Notes: generated from the letters alone by a model not told the origin. DNA of 64,000 nucleotides from SHWC01 sp050173345 (GCA_050173345.1 JBFXKW010000001.1:372001-436000); one strand, 5' to 3'. Counted from the stretch's first letter, positions 34,994 to 44,618 are shown. A program made the numbers and translations.

Positions 34994-36838
34994 TCAGAGG
35001 TCCGGGCCGCGGAAGTCGCCCCGGGACGGCGCGGCGTCATCGATATGCAATTCCACCTCCTCGCGCGCCTGCCACTGGTTGAGGCGGAGCCGGCCGGCGA
35101 GGTGGAAGGCGGTGCCATGCGGCGACGCGAGCAGGGCCGTGCCGAGCGGTTCGCTCGCGCTCCTGAACGCGATGGCCTTGAGGCGCGCGCCGCCGTTTCC
35201 CGTAACCAGGCAGCGTACGTGGCCGTTGCCGACGACCTCGGGGCGCACCACGCCGACATGGGCAAGCGCGAGCCTCGGCTCCGCGTTGCCGGCGCCGAAC
35301 GGCCCGAGCTGTTCGAACTCGTGGGCCAGCGCCATGGTGGCCCCTTCCGGCGCCAGTACCGCTTCCAACGAAAGGCGGCCGGCGCGCTCGATCGCCTCGG
35401 CGGTGCGTTCGCCGAGGCGCTCCATGAGGAACTCGGCCAGCGCGGCGAGGCGCGCGGTCTCGGCAGTGAAGCCGGCGGCCATGGCGTGACCGCCGCCATT
35501 GATCAGGAGCCCGGCCTGGCGCGCCGCCGTGATCGCGGCGCCCATGTCGATCCCGGGGATCGAGCGGCAGGAGCCCTTGGCGATCTCGCCCTCGATCGCG
35601 ATCGCGGCGGCCGGGCGGCCATAGCGCTCTTTGAGCCGGCTCGCCACGATGCCGATCACGCCCTGGTGCCAGCCCTCGCCCGCGGCGAAGACCAGCGGCG
35701 CGTTGCCGATGCCGCGCGCCTCGACCCGCTCGAGCGCGGCATCGAGCACGGCGGCCTCGATCTCCTGGCGCTCCCGGTTGAGCTCGTGCAGCCGCACCGC
35801 GAGCGCGGCGGCCTCGTCGGGGTCGTCGGTGCTGAGCAGGCGCACCCCGAGGTCGGACTGGCCGACCCGCCCGCCCGCATTGACGCGCGGTCCGAGGATG
35901 TAGCCGAGATGGTAGGCGGTGGGCCGGCTGTCGAGCCGTGCCACATCGGCGAGCGCGGCCAGTCCGGTATTACGGCGCTGCGCCATGACCTTGAGGCCCT
36001 GCGCCACCAGCGCGCGGTTGATCCCGGTCAACGGCACCACGTCGGCGACCGTGCCGAGCGCGACCAGGTCGAGCCATTCGAGCAGGTCCGGCTCGGGCCG
36101 GCTGCGGTACCAGCCGCGCGCGCGCAGCGCCCGGTTGACCGCCACGACCAGGAGGAACGTGACGCCGACCGCGGCGAGCTGGCGGTGCGGCGAATTCTCG
36201 TCGATCCGGTTCGGGTTGATCAGCGCCGCGGCGACCGGCAGCCGGGCCTCCGCCAGATGGTGATCGACGACGATCACCTCGATGCCCACACGGTGCGCAC
36301 CGTCGAGCGCCTCGAAAGCGGTCGTGCCGCAGTCCACGGTCACCACGAGGCGGGCGCCCTGCGCCTTGAGGCCTGCGAGCGCAGGCAGGTTCGGGCCGTA
36401 GCCCTCCTTCGCCCGGTCCGGGATGTGCACTGCTGTGGACGCACCGATTTTTCTAAGAAAACGAATTAGCAATGCGCTCGAAGTCGCTCCATCGACGTCA
36501 TAATCGCCGAATATCCCGATCGTCTCCCCGGCCGTCACGGCCGCCGCCAGCCGCTCCGCCGCCGCATCGAGATCGAGCAGATGGGAGGGGTCGGGCAGCA
36601 GCGCGCGGAGCGTCGGGTTCAAGAATGCATCGGCCTCCTCCGGGCCGACGCCGCGCGCGGCGAGCGCACGCGCCAGGATTTCGGAGATTTCGAGCGCCTC
36701 GCACAGTGCGGCGACGGTGCGCGCCGGCGCCTCCCTCAACTGCCAGCGCCGGCCCGAGACCGAGCGCTCGACGTCGAGTACGGCGGCGGGCTCCACCACT
36801 GCCCCGGCCGCCCGGCTCGCCTGCGTCGCCGCGGTCAA
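34994..36838 (-). CDS. recJ: Single-stranded-DNA-specific exonuclease RecJ
   Basis: The 614-residue DHH-family nuclease has motif I GIFGDYDVDGATSSALLI, the DHH in VIVVDHHLAEA, GPRVNAGGRVGQS, and the DHHA1 part INGGGHAMAAGFT. RecJ degrades single-stranded DNA 5' to 3' in recombination and mismatch repair. The start is taken as TTG 36838, overlapping the glpX stop as TTGA. The first 25 or so residues are poorly conserved-looking (AATQASRAAGAVVEP), so a start at the GTG pair near residue 14 is possible. hom-glpX-recJ is a recurring alphaproteobacterial operon. Confidence 0.94.
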   Translation of the reverse strand: MTAATQASRAAGAVVEPAAVLDVERSVSGRRWQLREAPARTVAALCEALEISEILARALAARGVGPEEADAFLNPTLRALLPDPSHLLDLDAAAERLAAAVTAGETIGIFGDYDVDGATSSALLIRFLRKIGASTAVHIPDRAKEGYGPNLPALAGLKAQGARLVVTVDCGTTAFEALDGAHRVGIEVIVVDHHLAEARLPVAAALINPNRIDENSPHRQLAAVGVTFLLVVAVNRALRARGWYRSRPEPDLLEWLDLVALGTVADVVPLTGINRALVAQGLKVMAQRRNTGLAALADVARLDSRPTAYHLGYILGPRVNAGGRVGQSDLGVRLLSTDDPDEAAALAVRLHELNRERQEIEAAVLDAALERVEARGIGNAPLVFAAGEGWHQGVIGIVASRLKERYGRPAAAIAIEGEIAKGSCRSIPGIDMGAAITAARQAGLLINGGGHAMAAGFTAETARLAALAEFLMERLGERTAEAIERAGRLSLEAVLAPEGATMALAHEFEQLGPFGAGNAEPRLALAHVGVVRPEVVGNGHVRCLVTGNGGARLKAIAFRSASEPLGTALLASPHGTAFHLAGRLRLNQWQAREEVELHIDDAAPSRGDFRGPDL

Positions 36839-37824
36839 GGGTGGACGCCGGCCGGCGGGGTCTTACGGCGGAAATCGTGGGCGGCGTCGATCAGGCGCAC
36901 GGTGCCGGTCACCGAGCGCATCACCACCGAGTGCGTGCGCGCGCCGCCGGCGAAACGGTGGACGCCATTCAGCAATGGGCCGTCGGTCACGCCGGTCGCC
37001 GCGAACATGACGTCGCCCTTGGCCAGGTCGGTCAGCGTGTATTTCCGGTTGAGGTCGGTGACGCCCATGCCGCGCGCGCGCGACTTCTCCTCCTCGTTGC
37101 GGAAGATCAGCCGCCCCTGCATCTGGCCGCCGATCGAGCGCAGCGCCGCCGCCGCCAGCACGCCCTCGGGCGCGCCGCCGGCACCCATGTAGATGTCGAC
37201 CGTCCGGTTGAGCCGCGTCGTCGCGATGACGCCGGCGACATCGCCGTCGCGGATGAGCTGGATGCGGGCGCCGGTCTCGCGCACCTTGGCGATCAGCTCC
37301 TGGTGGCGCGGGCGGTCGAGGATCAGCACGACGAGATCGGCGACGTCGCCGCCTTTCGCCTTGGCGAGGTTCTTGAGGTTGACCGCCGGCGTCTCGTCCA
37401 GGTCGACCAGGTCATCCGGCAGGCCGTCGCCGACCGCGATCTTGTCCATGTAGACATCGGGCGCGTTCAGGAAACCGCCCTTCTCCGCCATCGCGACGAC
37501 GGCGAGGGCGTTCGGTGCGCCGGTCGCGCAGATCGTGGTGCCTTCGAGCGGATCGAGCGCGACGTCGACCTCGAGGCCGTTCCCCTTGCCGACCTTCTCG
37601 CCGATATAGAGCATCGGCGCCTCGTCGCGCTCTCCCTCGCCGATCACGACGGTGCCCTGGATGTCGAGGGTGTTGAGCGCGCTGCGCATGGCGTCCACCG
37701 CCGCCTGGTCGGCGGCCTTTTCGTCGCCCCTGCCCATCCAGCGCGACGCGGCGAGCGCGGCCGCCTCGGTCACGCGGACGGCATCGAGCGCCAGGTTGCG
37801 GTCCAGCTTCAGGGCCTCGGTCAT
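36835..37824 (-). CDS. glpX: Class II fructose-1,6-bisphosphatase GlpX
   Basis: The 329-residue protein has the lithium-sensitive phosphatase signature VDVALDPLEGTTICATG and the earlier GTVVIGEGERDEAPMLY segment that binds Mg2+. It hydrolyses fructose 1,6-bisphosphate in gluconeogenesis. Upstream on the same strand is hom, 23 bases away, and downstream recJ overlaps its stop by TTGA, so all three are probably co-transcribed. Length and motifs are normal for class II enzymes. Confidence 0.96.
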   Translation of the reverse strand: MTEALKLDRNLALDAVRVTEAAALAASRWMGRGDEKAADQAAVDAMRSALNTLDIQGTVVIGEGERDEAPMLYIGEKVGKGNGLEVDVALDPLEGTTICATGAPNALAVVAMAEKGGFLNAPDVYMDKIAVGDGLPDDLVDLDETPAVNLKNLAKAKGGDVADLVVLILDRPRHQELIAKVRETGARIQLIRDGDVAGVIATTRLNRTVDIYMGAGGAPEGVLAAAALRSIGGQMQGRLIFRNEEEKSRARGMGVTDLNRKYTLTDLAKGDVMFAATGVTDGPLLNGVHRFAGGARTHSVVMRSVTGTVRLIDAAHDFRRKTPPAGVHP

Positions 37825-37847
37825 TCCTTGCCTCGCACGCTTTTCGG

Positions 37848-39158
37848 CTACAGGTTTTCGATCCGGATCATGTGCGGCGGCTCGAGCACGGTGCCGAGCT
37901 TGGCGATGGCATCGAGCGCCCGGTTCATCGAGGCTTCGGACGCCTCGTGCGTGGTCAGCACCACCGGCACTTCCTCGCCGGGATTGCGCGAGCGCTGCAG
38001 CATCGATTCGACGGACACCTGCTGATCGCGCAGGCAGGCCGCGACATCGGCGATCACGCCGGGCCGGTCCACCACCATCAAACGAATGTAATACGGGCCG
38101 GCATGGTGAGCCATCGGCAGGGTCTTGCGCGCCGCGAGCTGGGCCGCCGGCACGCCGAAGGTCGGCACCTTGAGGCCGCGCGCCACGTCGATCAGGTCGG
38201 CGACCACGGCGGAGGCGGTCGGCCCCTCGCCCGCCCCTCGCCCTTCGAACATCGAGCGGCCGACGAAGTCGCCTTGCGTGATCACGGCGTTGAACACGCC
38301 ATCGACATGCGCGATGGGCGAGCCCTCCGGCACCATGCAGGGGTGGACGCGCTGCAGGATGCCGTCCGCGCTCTGGCGGCTGATGCAGAGCAGCTTGATG
38401 CGGTAGCCGAGGGTCAGGGCATACTCGATGTCCATCGCCGTGATGCCGCGTATGCCCTCGACATAGACAGAAGCGAGGTCGACCGGGCAGCCGAAGGCGA
38501 CGCTGGTGAGGATGGCGAGCTTGTGCGCCGCGTCGTGACCGTCGATGTCCATGGTGGGGTCCGCCTCGGCATAGCCCAGGCGCTGCGCCTCGGCGAGCAC
38601 GTCGGCGAATCCCTCCGGCTTGCCGGCGCGCACCCCGTCCTGCATGGCGGTCAGGATGTAGTTGCAGGTGCCGTTGAGGATGCCGTGCAGCGCCGTGATC
38701 TCGTTGCCGGCGAGGCCCTCGCGCAGCGCCTTGACGATCGGGATGCCGGCCGCGACCGCCGCCTCGTAGCGCAAGGTCGCGCCGCGCTCGTCGGCAAGAC
38801 GCGCGAGCGCCGTGCCGTGATGCGCGAGCAGCGCCTTGTTGGCGGTGACCAGATGCTTGCCGGCGCCGAGCGCGATCTCGCTGAGCGCGCGCGCAGGGCC
38901 GTCCGCTCCGCCGATCAGCTCGACGATGACGTCGAGCGACTCGTCTGCGGCCAGCGCCTCCGCCGTGTCGTGCCAGCGCGCCTCGCCGAGCGGCAGGTCG
39001 CGCCGCTTGTTGCGATCGCGCGCCGTGACCGCGGCGACGCTGAGCCTCGCGTCGCAGCGCCGCTCGATCAGCGCGGCGTGCTCGGCGAGCAGCTTGACCA
39101 CGCCGCCGCCGACGGTGCCGAGCCCGGCGATGCCGATCCTGATGGTGCGGGGGGCCAT
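37848..39158 (-). CDS. hom: Homoserine dehydrogenase
   Basis: The 436-residue enzyme opens with the NAD(P)-binding IRIGIAGLGTVGGGVVKLL, continues with the catalytic region GILNGTCNYILTAM and EADPTMDIDGHDAAHKLAI, and ends with an ACT domain (YIRLMVVDRPGVIADVAACL) that usually mediates threonine feedback. It reduces aspartate semialdehyde to homoserine, the branch point to threonine and methionine. The metY and metB-like genes that use acylated homoserine lie 8 kb away in this window. Confidence 0.96.
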   Translation of the reverse strand: MAPRTIRIGIAGLGTVGGGVVKLLAEHAALIERRCDARLSVAAVTARDRNKRRDLPLGEARWHDTAEALAADESLDVIVELIGGADGPARALSEIALGAGKHLVTANKALLAHHGTALARLADERGATLRYEAAVAAGIPIVKALREGLAGNEITALHGILNGTCNYILTAMQDGVRAGKPEGFADVLAEAQRLGYAEADPTMDIDGHDAAHKLAILTSVAFGCPVDLASVYVEGIRGITAMDIEYALTLGYRIKLLCISRQSADGILQRVHPCMVPEGSPIAHVDGVFNAVITQGDFVGRSMFEGRGAGEGPTASAVVADLIDVARGLKVPTFGVPAAQLAARKTLPMAHHAGPYYIRLMVVDRPGVIADVAACLRDQQVSVESMLQRSRNPGEEVPVVLTTHEASEASMNRALDAIAKLGTVLEPPHMIRIENL

Positions 39159-39188
39159 GGCGGATAGGCTAGCGCGCTCGGCCGGCCG

Positions 39189-40181
39189 TCATTCGACGAA
39201 GATGTCGACGCGATCCGGCGCCGCGCCGTCGCTGCTCGGATCGGCCGGGCCGGCGAACACCCGCATGCGATCGACCGGCACCCCCAGCTGCTCCAGCTCG
39301 GCCGCCGCCGCCAGCGCGCGGTCATAGGCGAGCGCGTCGGCACCGGCCGAGGCCGGGGCTCGGCCGATCACGAGAATCGTGGCGCCCTGCCGGGCCTGAG
39401 CGGCGGCGATCTCCTTGAGCGCGTCGCGCTGCTCCTGCCCGATCGCCTTGGACAGGGGCTGGAACCAGATGGTGCTCGACGGCACCGCGGCCGCCGTCTC
39501 CAGCGCGCCGTCCTTCGCGTAGAACGCATCGGCGAATTGCTGCTTGAAGCCGTCGAGCGACGTGGCAGGCCCGGCCTGCCCCGGCTGCTCGGCCGCCGGA
39601 CTCTCCAGCGGTGCGGCCTCGACATTGGGTGCCGGCGATGCAACCTCGGACGTGGCGGCGGGCGCCTCCGCTTCAACCGCGGCCCGCGCGGCTTCCGCCT
39701 TGGCCGCGGCGGCCCGTGCGATCTCCTCGGCTTCCGCGACTGCGGCGGCGGGGTCGCGCTCGGCGGACAGCGGCCGGCGCGTCTCGCCAGACGAGGCCGA
39801 TGCGGTGGCGAAGTCGACCTCGTCGACCGAGCGATTGCGGAGCTCGGCATCAGTGTAGCGCGCATTTGCGCGGTCCGCGACCAGGCCCTCATGCACCTCG
39901 CGGATCTGCTCGGGCGTCGAGGACGGGCGCGGCTCGTCCGGCACCTCGGCGAGGTTGGGGAATTCCTCGCCGGCACCCGGCGGGGGCTCCTCGTCGCTGC
40001 TCTGGAACAGCCGGGCCGGATTGGCCTCGTCGGGCACGTCCGCGCAGCTCGCCACCAGCACGCCGGCCATGGCAATCGCGCCGAGCCGCGCCAAGCCGGC
40101 GAGGCCTCGCGCCGCCGGAGCGCCCCGCCGAACTGGATGGCGACACCGCGCCGCACTATCTTTCCCGTCGCGTCGGGGCAT
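39189..40181 (-). CDS. Putative lipoprotein with OmpA-like C-terminal region, function unknown
   Basis: The 330-residue product has an N-terminal hydrophobic stretch ending in the lipobox VASC (AIAMAGVLVASCADVP). A long Ala/Glu-rich low-complexity middle follows (AEAEEIARAAAAKAEAARAA), then a C-terminal segment TILVIGRAPASAGADALAYD with AAAELEQLGVPVDRMRVF. That segment recalls the OmpA/MotB peptidoglycan-binding fold in degenerate form. The n-region is long, so a later start is possible. It may tether the outer membrane to murein, but this is inference. Confidence 0.6.
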   Translation of the reverse strand: MPRRDGKDSAARCRHPVRRGAPAARGLAGLARLGAIAMAGVLVASCADVPDEANPARLFQSSDEEPPPGAGEEFPNLAEVPDEPRPSSTPEQIREVHEGLVADRANARYTDAELRNRSVDEVDFATASASSGETRRPLSAERDPAAAVAEAEEIARAAAAKAEAARAAVEAEAPAATSEVASPAPNVEAAPLESPAAEQPGQAGPATSLDGFKQQFADAFYAKDGALETAAAVPSSTIWFQPLSKAIGQEQRDALKEIAAAQARQGATILVIGRAPASAGADALAYDRALAAAAELEQLGVPVDRMRVFAGPADPSSDGAAPDRVDIFVE

Positions 40182-40301
40182 GATGCTCCGTCCCAGGTGG
40201 AAACCGCTTGACGATTCCAGCGGTAAATCTTAACTCGCGAAGCGTTGGATTGCCGCCGCGAAATCGGCGTTTTGGTACAGCACAACGGTTCTCAGGACAA
40301 C

Positions 40302-42125
40302 ATGGCGGTGAAATCAACCGGGGGCGCTGCCGGCGCACCAGAGACGGAACAGCCCGACTCCGCGGCCGATGCCGACGATTTCATGAGCATCGCTGCGAAG
40401 AGCCAGCGCATCGTCTCGGAATTCCTGTCGAATCAGGCATCGGGCGGGAATCTTGGCACGGCCGACCCGCTCAACGTCGGGCGTGCCTTCTTCGAGATGA
40501 CGACCCGGATGATGGCGGACCCCGCCAAGCTCTTCGAGGCCCAGCTTTCGCTCTGGCAGGGCTACATGGAGCTGTGGCAGCACGCCGCGAGCAGCATGTT
40601 CGGCGGCGAAGCGCCGCGCCAGGCCCTCCATGCGCCGGCGCCGGATGACCGGCGCTTCCGCGACCCCCTGTGGAACGACAGCCTGGTCTTCGATTTCATC
40701 AAGCAATCCTACCTGCTGACGGCGCGCTGGCTGCAATCGACGGTGCGCAGCGTCGAGGGACTCGACGAGAAGACCGCGCAGAAGGTCGATTTCTATACGC
40801 GGCAGTTCGTCGATGCGCTGGCGCCGACCAATTTCGTGCTGACCAACCCGACGGTGCTGCGCGAGACGATCGACAGCCACGGCGAGAACCTGGTGCGCGG
40901 CCTGAAGAATCTGCTCGGCGACATCGAGCGCGGCGGCGGCAAGCTTGCCATCAGCATGACCGACCACGAGGCGTTCGAGCCGGGCAAGAACGTGGCGGTC
41001 ACGCCCGGCAAGGTGGTCTACCAGAATGACCTGATCCAGCTCATCCAGTACGCGCCGACCACCGAGACGGTCTACAAGCGGCCGCTGCTGATCGTGCCGC
41101 CCTGGATCAACAAGTTCTACGTGCTCGACCTGCAGCCGAAGAACTCGTTCGTGCGCTATGCCACCGCGCGCGGCTACACCACCTTCATCATCTCCTGGGT
41201 CAACCCCGACGAACGGCTCGCGCACAAATCCTTCGAGGACTACATGCACGAGGGCATCCTCGCCGCGCTCGACGCCATGGCCAAGGCGACGGGCGAGAAG
41301 GAAGCGCTCGTCACCGGCTATTGCCTGGGCGGCACCCTGCTCGCTGCGACGCTCGCTTATCTCGCCGCGACCGGCGACGACAAGCGGATCAAGGCGGCGA
41401 CCTTCTTGGCCACGCTGGTCGACTTCAAGCAGCCCGGCGAGCTCGGCATCTTCATCGACGAGGAGCAGCTCAAGTCGCTCGAAGCGCGCATGGACAAGAA
41501 GGGCTATCTCGAAGGCCGCGACATGGCAACCACCTTCAACATGCTGCGCGCGAACGACCTGATCTGGTCGTTCGTCGTCAACAACTACCTGCTCGGCAAG
41601 GACCCCTTCCCGTTCGACCTGCTCTACTGGAACTCGGATTCGACGCGCATGCCGGCCGAGATGCACAAGTTCTACCTGCGCACGATGTACCAGGAGAACA
41701 GGCTGGTGCAGCCCGGCGGCATCAGCTTCGGCGGCGTGCCGATCGACCTGACCAGGATCAAGCTGCCGACCTACATCTATGCGAGCCGCGAGGACCATAT
41801 CGCGCCATGGGCCGCCACCTTCGAGGCGACCAAGCTCTATAGCGGCCCGGTGCGCTTCGTGCTCGGCGGCTCCGGGCACATCGCAGGCGTGGTCAACCCG
41901 CCCGAGGCCAACAAGTATGGCTACGTCACGGGCCCGCTCAGCCGCGGCATGTCGGCCGAGGAATGGCTCGAGGGGGCGAGCCAGCACGAAGGCTCATGGT
42001 GGCCCGACTGGGACGCCTTCGCCGCCAAGCACGGCGGCAAGAAGGTGCCGGCCCGCAAGCCCGGCGACGGCAAGCTCAAGCCGATCGAGGACGCGCCGGG
42101 CTCCTACGTCCTGGTCCGCTCCTAG
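40302..42125 (+). CDS. phaC: Class I polyhydroxyalkanoate synthase
   Basis: ATG at 40302 follows AGGA and gives 607 residues, the class I length. The N-terminal helical domain (AKLFEAQLSLWQGYMELWQH) precedes an alpha/beta-hydrolase domain whose lipase-like box is GYCLGGT with nucleophile Cys341. The catalytic Asp is in YASREDHIAPW and the His in GGSGHIAGVVNPP. It polymerises 3-hydroxyacyl-CoA into storage granules. phaA and phaB are not in the window. It diverges from the lipoprotein gene and ends at a convergent hairpin. Confidence 0.96.
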   Translation: MAVKSTGGAAGAPETEQPDSAADADDFMSIAAKSQRIVSEFLSNQASGGNLGTADPLNVGRAFFEMTTRMMADPAKLFEAQLSLWQGYMELWQHAASSMFGGEAPRQALHAPAPDDRRFRDPLWNDSLVFDFIKQSYLLTARWLQSTVRSVEGLDEKTAQKVDFYTRQFVDALAPTNFVLTNPTVLRETIDSHGENLVRGLKNLLGDIERGGGKLAISMTDHEAFEPGKNVAVTPGKVVYQNDLIQLIQYAPTTETVYKRPLLIVPPWINKFYVLDLQPKNSFVRYATARGYTTFIISWVNPDERLAHKSFEDYMHEGILAALDAMAKATGEKEALVTGYCLGGTLLAATLAYLAATGDDKRIKAATFLATLVDFKQPGELGIFIDEEQLKSLEARMDKKGYLEGRDMATTFNMLRANDLIWSFVVNNYLLGKDPFPFDLLYWNSDSTRMPAEMHKFYLRTMYQENRLVQPGGISFGGVPIDLTRIKLPTYIYASREDHIAPWAATFEATKLYSGPVRFVLGGSGHIAGVVNPPEANKYGYVTGPLSRGMSAEEWLEGASQHEGSWWPDWDAFAAKHGGKKVPARKPGDGKLKPIEDAPGSYVLVRS

Positions 42126-42176
42126 CGGCATCAGGTTGGTCCAGCGGCCTCGCGCCACTCAACCGAAATGGCGCTG

Positions 42177-42221
42177 GCGCCGATCGCGGTAGCTCCAAGA
42201 GCCCGCGGCCGATCGGCGCCG
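42177..42221. terminator. Convergent inverted repeat between phaC and the cupin gene
   Basis: GGCGCCGATCG (42177-42187) and CGATCGGCGCC (42211-42221) are perfect 11-base inverted arms around a 23-base loop, placed between two converging genes. No T-tract is present on either strand. It is a candidate bidirectional terminator. Confidence 0.45.
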
Positions 42222-42235
42222 GAACGGAAAGACGC

Positions 42236-42706
42236 TCAGCGCTTCGGCTGCGGATATTCGAAACCGACGAAGTCGAACGGCTCGCCGCCGTTCTCCCAGC
42301 GGTGCAGCGTGTTCGGCTGAAACACGATGACGTCCTCGGGCTTGTAGGCGATCTCGGACGTCGTGTTGCCGTCCTTGTCGACGTTGATCAGCTTGCCGGT
42401 GCCGCCGACGACGTAGAGGACGTAGGCGCTCGGCCCTTCATGGGCCGTGATGCTGCCGCCCGGCTCGACGCGGCCGCGATTGACGGTAATGCCGACGAGC
42501 GGCAGTTCGAGCGCGGTGGCGTAGGAAAACCCCTGGTTCGCTCCTTCGCCGATCTTCGGCACGTCGGCGAGCGCAAAACCGTCCTTCTGCAAAACCATCG
42601 GGCGCTTGCCCTGGGCGTTGTCGACGACATAGACGTCGCCGGCCGCCGCCGTCGAAGCCGCTCCGATCACCGCGAGCAAAGACAGGGTCCCAATCAGCCT
42701 CCTCAT
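42236..42706 (-). CDS. Secreted cupin-domain protein
   Basis: The 156-residue protein has a signal peptide (RRLIGTLSLLAVIGAASTAAAG) followed by one cupin barrel: motif 1 GGSITAHEGPSAYVLYVVGG and motif 2 DVIVFQPNTLHRWENGG, with His residues suited to bind a metal. It acts in the periplasm. The cupin fold supports many activities and binding roles, so no reaction can be assigned. ATG 42706 follows GAGGAGGACATC, a strong ribosome-binding site. It stands alone and converges on phaC. Confidence 0.75.
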   Translation of the reverse strand: MRRLIGTLSLLAVIGAASTAAAGDVYVVDNAQGKRPMVLQKDGFALADVPKIGEGANQGFSYATALELPLVGITVNRGRVEPGGSITAHEGPSAYVLYVVGGTGKLINVDKDGNTTSEIAYKPEDVIVFQPNTLHRWENGGEPFDFVGFEYPQPKR

Positions 42707-42859
42707 GATGTCCTCCTCTTTTGTCGGACAATTTCTCCCTACAATTTTATCCTACGGCAGGTCGCCGGCCGGACGGCAAGGCGATTTTCGTGGCCACGCG
42801 AAAACCTCGGCGCCCGGTCACGGCGCCGTCACAACAGCGATATTGTGAGGGTGGTGGGC

Positions 42860-43390
42860 TCAGCCGTGGCCGAGCGCGGCGCGATATTCGCGGCTGCGCA
42901 CGACGTAACGCTCGGCGAGCCCGGCGATCCGCTCGCGCTCCTTGTCGCTGACGTGGCGCGTCATGCGCGCCGGGCGGCCGAGCCAGAGTTCGCCCGCCTT
43001 GACGTGCTTGCGCTCGGTCAGCATGGCGCCGGCGCCGACCCAGCCGCCGCTCTCGACATGGGCATGGTCCATCACGATGGCGCCCATGCCGATCAGGCTG
43101 GCGTTCTCGATGACGCAGGCGTGCAGCAGGCACATATGGGCGACGGTCACCTCGTCGCCGACCAGGGTCGGCCCGTCGGTCGAGGTGTGGATCACCGTGC
43201 CGTCCTGGATGTTGGTGCGCGCGCCGATGCGGATATAGCTGACATCGCCGCGCAGCACGCAGTTGAACCAGATGCTGGCCTCCTCGCCGACCTCGACGTC
43301 GCCGATCAGCATGACGCCGGGCGCGATGAACGCGCTCTCGGCGACGCGCGGGCGCACGCCCTTGTAGGGCAGCAATAGCGGTCCGCTCAC
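42860..43390 (-). CDS. Gamma-class carbonic anhydrase-like left-handed beta-helix protein
   Basis: The 176-residue protein is built of hexapeptide repeats (VAESAFIAPGVMLIGDVEVG; NIQDGTVIH; SLIGMGAIVMDHAHV). The three zinc-ligand positions of gamma carbonic anhydrases are all His: VIH, VAH and LLH. Trimers of this family are often annotated as carbonic anhydrase or acetyltransferase-like, and activity varies. The GTG start overlaps the argC stop (GTGA at 43387-43390), so it is translated with argC. A short C-terminal helix (DKERERIAGLAERYVVRSRE) closes the fold. Confidence 0.88.
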   Translation of the reverse strand: MSGPLLLPYKGVRPRVAESAFIAPGVMLIGDVEVGEEASIWFNCVLRGDVSYIRIGARTNIQDGTVIHTSTDGPTLVGDEVTVAHMCLLHACVIENASLIGMGAIVMDHAHVESGGWVGAGAMLTERKHVKAGELWLGRPARMTRHVSDKERERIAGLAERYVVRSREYRAALGHG

Positions 43391-44436
43391 GGGAACAGCG
43401 CGACCTGCTCGAGCCCGGTGGTTTCGGGCATGCCGGCCATGACGTTCATGTTCTGCACGGCCTGGCCCGAGGCGCCCTTGACCAGGTTGTCGATCGCCGA
43501 GAGCACGATGGCGCGGCCGTGCAGCCGGTCCGCGAAGACGCCGATCAGGCAGAGGTTGGAGCCCCGCACATGGCGGGTCGCCGGCGCGCCGCCCTTGGGC
43601 AGCACGCGCACGAACGGCTCGCCCGCATAGCGCTCGGCGAGCACGCTGCGCAGATCGTCGGCGCTCGCGCCGCCCTTGAGCGTGACATAGATCGTCGAGA
43701 GGATGCCGCGGTTCATCGGCATCAGATGCGGCGTGAAGTTGACCACGACCGGCCCGCCGGCCGCCTCGCTCAGGCCCTGCTCGATCTCGGGCGCGTGGCG
43801 GTGGCTGGCGATGCCGTAGGCGTGGATGCCTTCGCTCACCTCGGCGAACAGCGAGCCCTCCTTGGCCTCGCGGCCGGCGCCGCTGACGCCGGACTTGGCG
43901 TCGATGATGATGCCCTCGGCCTCGATCGCGCCGGCTTCGATCAGCGGCACGAGCGGCAGTTGCGCCGAGGTCGGGTAGCAGCCGGGGTTGGCGACAAGCC
44001 GGGCCTTGGCGACCGCGGCGCGTTTCAATTCGGTCAGCCCGTAGACGGCCTCGCCTTGCAGCTCGACCGCGCGATGCTCGTGGCCGTACCAGGTCGCGTA
44101 GCTCGCGGGGTCGAGCCTGAAATCCGCCGACAGGTCGACGATCTTGAGATGCCTCGGCAGCCTGGCGATGACCTCCTGCGTGGTGCCGTGCGGCAGGCAG
44201 CAGAACACGAGGTCGAGCGCGCCGTAATCGGCGTCGTCGAGCTTGATCAGGTCGGGCGCGTCGAGCCCCGCGAGATGGGGAAACACCGCAGCCAGGGGCT
44301 GGCCGGCGCGCCGCTCCGCCGACAGCATGCGGATGTCGCTGCCGGCATGGAGCGCGAGCAGGCGCAGCAGCTCGCCGCCGGTATAACCGCTCGCGCCGAG
44401 CACGCCGATCCTGAGCGCGTTGGCATTCTTGGCCAT
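43387..44436 (-). CDS. argC: N-acetyl-gamma-glutamyl-phosphate reductase
   Basis: ATG 44436 gives 349 residues. The NADP-binding loop is RIGVLGASGYTGGELLRLL and the catalytic Cys153 is in LVANPGCYPTSAQLPL. The enzyme reduces N-acetylglutamyl phosphate to the semialdehyde in arginine synthesis. An upstream in-frame extension to 44514 lacks conserved sequence. The gene is followed by the gamma-CA gene with a four-base overlap. Between it and rpsI upstream lies a palindromic repeat. Confidence 0.95.
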   Translation of the reverse strand: MAKNANALRIGVLGASGYTGGELLRLLALHAGSDIRMLSAERRAGQPLAAVFPHLAGLDAPDLIKLDDADYGALDLVFCCLPHGTTQEVIARLPRHLKIVDLSADFRLDPASYATWYGHEHRAVELQGEAVYGLTELKRAAVAKARLVANPGCYPTSAQLPLVPLIEAGAIEAEGIIIDAKSGVSGAGREAKEGSLFAEVSEGIHAYGIASHRHAPEIEQGLSEAAGGPVVVNFTPHLMPMNRGILSTIYVTLKGGASADDLRSVLAERYAGEPFVRVLPKGGAPATRHVRGSNLCLIGVFADRLHGRAIVLSAIDNLVKGASGQAVQNMNVMAGMPETTGLEQVALFP

Positions 44437-44524
44437 GATCACTTTCCCGCCGGCGCGATGGCCGGCCTCAGGCCCTGGGTAAGAATCATCATAATCGCAG
44501 TCGGGCTGGCGCAAACCACCCAGA

Positions 44525-44618
44525 CGTCATTGCCGGGCTTGACCCGGCAATCCATGCCACATCGAGCAAGCATGCTGCGGAAGAAGCCTGGATGCCCGGG
44601 TCAAGCCCGGGCATGACG
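44525..44618. repeat. Palindromic dispersed repeat, copy 4
   Basis: Left unit TGCCGGG-CTTGA-CCCGGCA (from 44531) and right unit TGCCCGG-GTCAAG-CCCGGGCA (from 44592), with CGTCAT at the left and CATGACG at the right. The 30-base spacer differs from copies 2 and 3 but shares AAGCCTGGATG with copy 1. It begins 32 bases after the rpsI stop and may also end the ribosomal operon transcript. Confidence 0.82.
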
